From positions 1 through 27,526 of the forward strand of contig JANBPK010001582.1 in NCBI GenBank assembly GCA_027579435.1: a DNA stretch of 27,526 nucleotides, given 5' to 3'. Shown here in pieces: positions 22,956 through 27,526 of the stretch; positions within the stretch are counted from its first letter, which is position 1, and each line of letters opens with the position of its first letter. Both the position numbers and the translations under genes were made by a program. This DNA comes from Candolleomyces eurysporus (Eukaryota > Basidiomycota > Agaricomycetes > Agaricales > Psathyrellaceae). The notes under the pieces are model-generated. The model was not told where the DNA came from and made no database searches. It was given only the letters and a program-made list of their open reading frames with translations.

Positions 22956-24952
22956 CTACCCTTTATCCAACGATTCCTGAGTCTGGTTTGTATTCGAGAT
23001 CGTTGATACCCCTTCTCGCCCAGCCTGGTCCTGGTACACGTTAGGTCCATCTCCACGGTTTTGGCGGACAAGAAAACTTACAATTGGAGGATGATGGATA
23101 AACGCGATAGTGTTCGTCCTTAGCGCGGACAAGTTGAAAGAAACAGAGTCTGCGTTGCCACGGTCAAGAGACCCACGAAGGTGTTCGCGGGCGTTGAGGT
23201 TTGCGAGGAGTGCGTTGGCGTAGACTGTGGATGCGTAATTAAATTACTGCCATAGGTGGAGACGTGAAACCGCACCTTTGGTGTATATCATTGTAAGACT
23301 CAGGAATATCATTGTGTCGGGAAAAGCCAAGAACTGCAACAGGCAGTCCGCCTTGGTAAGCATTACAATAGATGTGCCTTGACGTGCTCACCATCGCAAG
23401 GTTCAGAGTTGATATGACGCTCGATGCAAGGCCAGTATTGATAGCAAAGAAGAGAACTCTCCTGACCAACCTCCGCGCTCTGAGGATGAGACATATAAGG
23501 AGCCGTCAAAATTAAATAAGTAGCATAAAAGACGTACTTTCTCCCTTCAACCTCCTGCCGTACCAGGTATGTACAGAGCACGGTGGCGATCATCACATCC
23601 AAGATGACGGTCGAAATAATTCCAGCCAGAGCTAAATTCTGGGCGTATCTCATTTCAGACATCTCGAAGAGGAGACAACACCATTCTGACATACCTTGAT
23701 TTTGCTCTTGAGCTCTATCCAGTTTCTATATTTCCATCTGCAAAATCGAGTGGTTAGACCAGATCACCAGATCTGCCCCGGGAGACTCACGATACAGCTG
23801 AGGAGGTAAATGCTAGAGCTGCACGTTGCATTCTCCTATCAGTACTTTGACTCAAGGAGAATACGGCATAACGGCTCACAGATGTTCAATGTCATGAGAG
23901 TGCACTATGGGGCAACGATAGTTTGACTTTAGGACATTGAATCTGCACATAGCTGCATCAGCTCTTACCAGGAGGAGTCCGAGCCCGATGTTCCGATTGC
24001 AGACTATGATTAATATAGCAGTTGGTCAGCGTACGCTAAACGTCAAATAGACCCCAATAAAACATGCCTTTCCATACCCTCATGCCGAGGTATCTTCGTT
24101 CTTTCAATCAGTGTCGATCTCCTTCGTTATGGTGGGGAAGGAAGCTCACAGGTGGGTTATAAAAGCTAACAGTCCCTAAGAGCTAGTCAATTACAAAAAG
24201 ATATACCGAAAACAACTCACGTACCATCACACTAGGCTCAATCTATGGCCACCGTCGTCCTCGTCAGGTTCTGTGGTAGACGCTCACGAGGGGAAAGTTG
24301 AGAACGTACGTCGAACGCTCTATTGACATGAGCTTCGCACTTAAAAGTTAAACTAGCTGACGCACCGGTTCACCACCACGCGGTTCCAGGGGTTATCCAT
24401 ATCCGTCACAACTAAGGGGGTCAATATCGTTATTTGGCCAGGACCGACAATGAGTTTGGTCTATTAAGCACTCACGATAACCGTACATTGCACCACCGAC
24501 CAAGCCCAACGAGGTTGTATCAAGGGCACTGAAGATAGTACGCAAGAAACCAGCGTTCAGGTCAAATTGAATGTCGAATCCCGCGAAGGTAAACGCACGC
24601 ACAAAGCAAGCCCGGCCTAAGGAGATACAGATCTGACGTCATCACATGACCCCGGCCAACACGAGGAGAGAAATCGTACCATTGTCTTATACACCCATCC
24701 ATCCTCCAGGTACGTCGTGAAGTAGATGTATCTGGCCCCGGTTCAGCTTCACACTCACACACCTGCAAGCGCAACAGGTCACACATACGTTTGCAAGCAG
24801 GTGATCCCGTACAAACTACGAGGAACGTAAGCGACGGAAGAAGCACGTAGAGAAGTGAGGGCAAAGGCGCCAGTTTCTACTTACATAGCGGCTAGAATCA
24901 CCCCGATAAAAGCTGCGCCCCATGTATTATCTGTAGTTGGGCCCACAACCAT
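22956..24952 (-). CDS. DUF6534 seven-helix membrane protein
   Basis: ATG 24952. Nineteen exons: 24952-24885, 24815-24789, 24731-24680, 24616-24603, 24528-24476, 24411-24366, 24319-24310, 24242-24225, 24175-24150, 24093-24068, 24003-23969, 23904-23880, 23818-23791, 23737-23695, 23638-23538, 23479-23392, 23333-23276, 23224-23082 and 23030-22956. Total 936 bases, 311 residues. The start TDNTWGAAFIGVILAAILYG, then CLQTYIYFTTYLEDGWVYKT, is the classic N-terminus of these basidiomycete proteins. The DUF6534 region is NLALAGIISTVILDVMIATV, RRLVRRVLFFAINTGLASS, FLAFPDTMIFLSLTMIYTKV and YANALLANLNAREHLRG. Seven hydrophobic helices are apparent, followed by a soluble tail rich in Ser, Thr and Gln. The function of the family is unknown. 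Intron 24004-24067 is GC-AG. Phase agrees at all eighteen junctions. Confidence 0.88.
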
Positions 24953-25892
24953 TGCATCCGCCGACCGTGCTGAGCTCCAGTCTCAGCAGCTTAATCTGTG
25001 GGTCTTGAGCGTCACCCAATATCCGACGAGACCGCAGAGGGCAGTAGACGGACACACTAGGGCGGCCGGGCCACAATGTGAGAGTTTGAAAGGACTTGCG
25101 AGGGGAGCGCTTGAAGCGATGGTGGTGGAGAAAGACAAACATCCAGCTTGCCAACTAATTTGGTCGTCCACGTTCCCGCTGCTGCCCTGCCTGTCAGCGG
25201 TTCATCTATCAGGAGAAGCAGATGCCAGACACATCAGCCAATGAGAAGGAGATCCGAATAAGAAACGTACATATTAAGTGGAGCCATTCAAACAGGTCAA
25301 TACAGACTCCATGAGTCTACTGCTGCTTCGAGTCGGATTGTCAAATCTCCAGCCGCGACTAAATTGGATGCCGTTAGACTTATCGCGACCGGGAGGAACT
25401 TCGCACCACCCCAGCCACAGGTGATAGAAAAGATCTTGAAGGCAACGAAACTCTACTCGAAGTTCATTAGGAACGCCTTGGATACGTATTCAAAAGTGCC
25501 ATACCGTTGTCAAGCTGTGGCAAGCATAAGCTTAGTGTCTCGCGCTCGAGTGTTAAGAGGGGCCAATATGAGAGGAACTCATGCAGACCTGCAAGTTGCA
25601 AAGGTTGTTTCGACACGAGCGCAAACTTGATGATTAGATTAGATGCATCTAATCCAACGTCGTCGTCACCCCTGGGTTGAACCATCTTGCTCAGATTTAA
25701 AGTTAGAAGTCAGTACATGCAGTATGAGAAACCATTCACAGCTTCCACGCGTCTGACAGATTTACAACTCAAACTTTATTAATTATATCGAATAAGTATA
25801 AACAAGATGCCTTTTACAAGTATCGCATACGACGTCCATGCCATGCAGCGTGTTATAAACGAGTGAAAGTAACGAGCGAGTTTAGAAAGCGC
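24953..25892. other. Promoter of the DUF6534 gene and 3' flank of the FAD oxidase gene
   Basis: No gene recognised. Open frames on both strands (up to 129 codons at the left, antisense to the first DUF6534 exon) have no motif. It contains a perfect 18-base palindrome at 25637-25654. Confidence 0.5.
25637..25654. repeat. Perfect 18-base palindrome
   Basis: GATTAGATGCATCTAATC equals its own reverse complement and is preceded by another GATTA. It lies about 240 bases beyond the stop codon of the FAD-linked oxidase gene and about 690 bases upstream of the DUF6534 start. It could be a dimeric regulator site or chance. Confidence 0.6.
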
Positions 25893-27526
25893 CTACAGCT
25901 TCTTGCACAGCCGTGTGCCGTTATCGATGACTTCCCAATCTTCCGTTCCAGGAGTAGTTCTAGCATAGAACACGCCCAAAGGATCCCACAACTTCTTCAG
26001 GAAGTACAGCCTCCTGTAGTTCGAGCCCCAGTATGCCTGCTGCCAGTTAGGCTCTTCCAGGTCGCCCTTCGAAGGTGAAAACTAGGTCAGCGATCTGCAG
26101 CGTAGCATGACACTCAAAAAACCCACCTCGTTAACGTAGGCAGCACCGTTGGGACTCGCGTCCCTCAACTTCTGCCCGATGACGTTCGTCACCAAATTCT
26201 GGGCGGCTGCCTTATCCTGCAAAGTGGCATTGCCCTCGATGGTGTAAGACATGATACTGAAGCTCGCCGCCTCTCGCCACTTGGGGTTGACAGCATTGTC
26301 AGCGGAAGGCATTCCTACGCCCGGACCAACGACATGACCGATGATGAACCCTCCATTCTCTGCCGCGAACCGTTGGGCAGCGTTGACACCAGCCGCATTC
26401 TCCGTCATATCCTTCTGAGTGAAGAGACGGCCTCCGATGAGGGCACTCATCCCAGAAGCCTCGTCTTCAAACGCGTCGAGATAAAGATCATAGTAAGAGC
26501 TGTATTCCTTCGACCAGGAACTGTACGGGATTCCTTCAGCGTCGAGTTCATCCAACATCGGTTTCACCACCTCGTCGATCTGCGCCTTGGTCATGTTAGG
26601 GCCGATGAACGGTTGAATATGGAGTCGGAAGGGCATCAGCTCGTAGTAGACGAACATCTTGTTTTCGACCCAGCGGTTGGCACGACTGTGGAACGCATCA
26701 ACGCCCTTCCAGTACACGTTGGGATCAAGAGTGTGGGTGAAGTTGAGATCAAAACCGACGGCAGCAGCTGGGAGATCGGGGAAGGTCTTGACGGTAACGG
26801 AGAGAACGGCAGCAAAGGTGCTAGGTCCTCCACCTTTGAGAGCCCAGAAAAGTTCGGGGAACAGACGTTCATTGACAGTGAGGTACAAGCCAGAGGCGGT
26901 AACAACCTCGAAGGCGAGTACCTGGTCAGCCGCTTGAAGAGAACTGTCAGCTACGCAAGTTCAATCTTAAGACAAGCAATTCGACATACCCATTCCATAG
27001 AATGACGACAGAGGTCCGTGGCCACCACCCTGGATATATCCACCAGCGAATCCAACAGTCTATATCGAGAAGCGTAAAAGTCGTCAGTATGTGAGATACG
27101 ATGATTGATGGGAAATAGAACCTACAGGACATTCACCACCAACGAAAACGACAGGAGGATCCTGGGCATGTGCAAGCCTCAACAGCTCCCGCCCTTGAAT
27201 TCCAGCACCGACGGTCACGGCTCCTCCTCTGTAGCTCCCCGGTCCATCATACCTCTTCGTGAAAGAGACGTCCTTGAAGCTATGAGTGTTCAAAATGAGT
27301 GAGCCGTATCCAGTCGAGCGTCCCATGAAGTCGTGTCCGGTGTTGCGAATGACCAATCGGAGGTTGTAAAGGCGAGCGAAGTCGATAGTCGCCTTCACAT
27401 GCTGCCTCGTCTTGGCGAGGACGACGTAGTTACCGTAGAAACCGCGAGTACATGTGTCGGAGGGAGAGCTGGGGAAGGGGCGACAGGTATCGTTCGTCCA
27501 ATATGGCCAGAGGTTCGAAATCGGGT
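25893..27526 (-). CDS. FAD-linked oxidase, berberine-bridge type (N-terminus off window)
   Basis: Exons 27526-27126 (5' end outside the window), 27059-26990, 26932-26127 and 26066-25893, all in phase, give about 483 residues visible and end at TAG 25893-25895. The PCMH-type FAD domain is clear: IRNTGHDFMGRSTGYGSL, VTVGAGIQGRELL, VGGECPTVGFAGGYIQGGGH and FWALKGGGPSTFA. The C-terminal berberine-bridge motif is NGAAYVNEGDLEEPNWQQAY, then WGSNYRRLYFLKKLWDP. His in TGHD (codon 27333-27335) and Cys in GECP (codon 27129-27131) are the positions used for bicovalent FAD attachment in this family. Such enzymes are secreted and oxidise sugars, alcohols or alkaloid-like compounds, making H2O2. The substrate is not readable. 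Several NxT and NxS sites fit secretion; the signal peptide lies outside. Confidence 0.92.

Noticed and set aside
24529..24662. A single 134-base intron with a GTGTTG donor in the DUF6534 gene
   Set aside because: Two ordinary introns (24617-24679 and 24529-24602) around a 14-base exon use better donors and give KTMAGLAFALDTTSLG, closer to the family.
26334..27005. A 223-codon plus-strand open frame, among the longest in the window
   Set aside because: It is antisense to the FAD-linked oxidase exons and to an intron; the minus strand carries all family motifs. The openness reflects codon bias of the real gene.

Overview
The window is nuclear DNA of a basidiomycete fungus, most likely an Agaricomycete. 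The coding regions are cut by many introns of about 45-75 bases with fungal GTRNGY...YAG signals. Two genes encode membrane families expanded in mushroom-forming fungi (DUF6533 and DUF6534 types), and several others encode small secreted proteins or secreted flavin oxidoreductases. I rebuilt the gene models by eye from reading frame, splice signals and codon phase. Exon sums that divide by three, together with family motifs running across the junctions, are the main support.

Layout. 3-1162 (+): C-terminal part of a major facilitator transporter. 2276-2812 (-): small secreted protein. 2905-5454: no gene recognised. 5455-6188 (-): secreted basic protein with TTG where the start codon should be. 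6945/7219-8136 (+): unrecognised protein interrupted by one in-frame TAA. 8137-10303: no gene recognised. 10304-12166 (-): DUF6533 seven-helix membrane protein. 12530-14047 (-): DUF1996 secreted protein. 14048-16550: mostly anonymous, with a diverged direct repeat that looks coding-derived. 16551-16928 (+): 86-residue protein. 18492-19221 (-): probable beta-trefoil protein with a histidine-rich insertion. 19829-22061 (-): secreted GMC oxidoreductase of the aryl-alcohol oxidase type. 22956-24952 (-): DUF6534 membrane protein. 25893-27526 (-): FAD-linked oxidase of the berberine-bridge type, running off the window.

The right-hand third holds a run of minus-strand genes: a trefoil protein, a GMC oxidase, a membrane protein and an FAD-linked oxidase. 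Two are predicted secreted oxidoreductases that would normally reduce O2 to H2O2. No backbone biosynthetic enzyme or regulator is visible, so a true cluster is not shown. The most unusual feature is gene architecture. Three neighbours (DUF6533, DUF1996, DUF6534) need exons of only 5 to 18 bases to keep their conserved motifs in frame, and two of them use GC-AG introns.

Quality caveats. Eight single Ns lie in the window, mostly next to homopolymers. One behaves as a surplus base in the GMC gene, which also has a one-base excess in a C7 run. Frame breaks here may therefore be assembly errors rather than pseudogenes.
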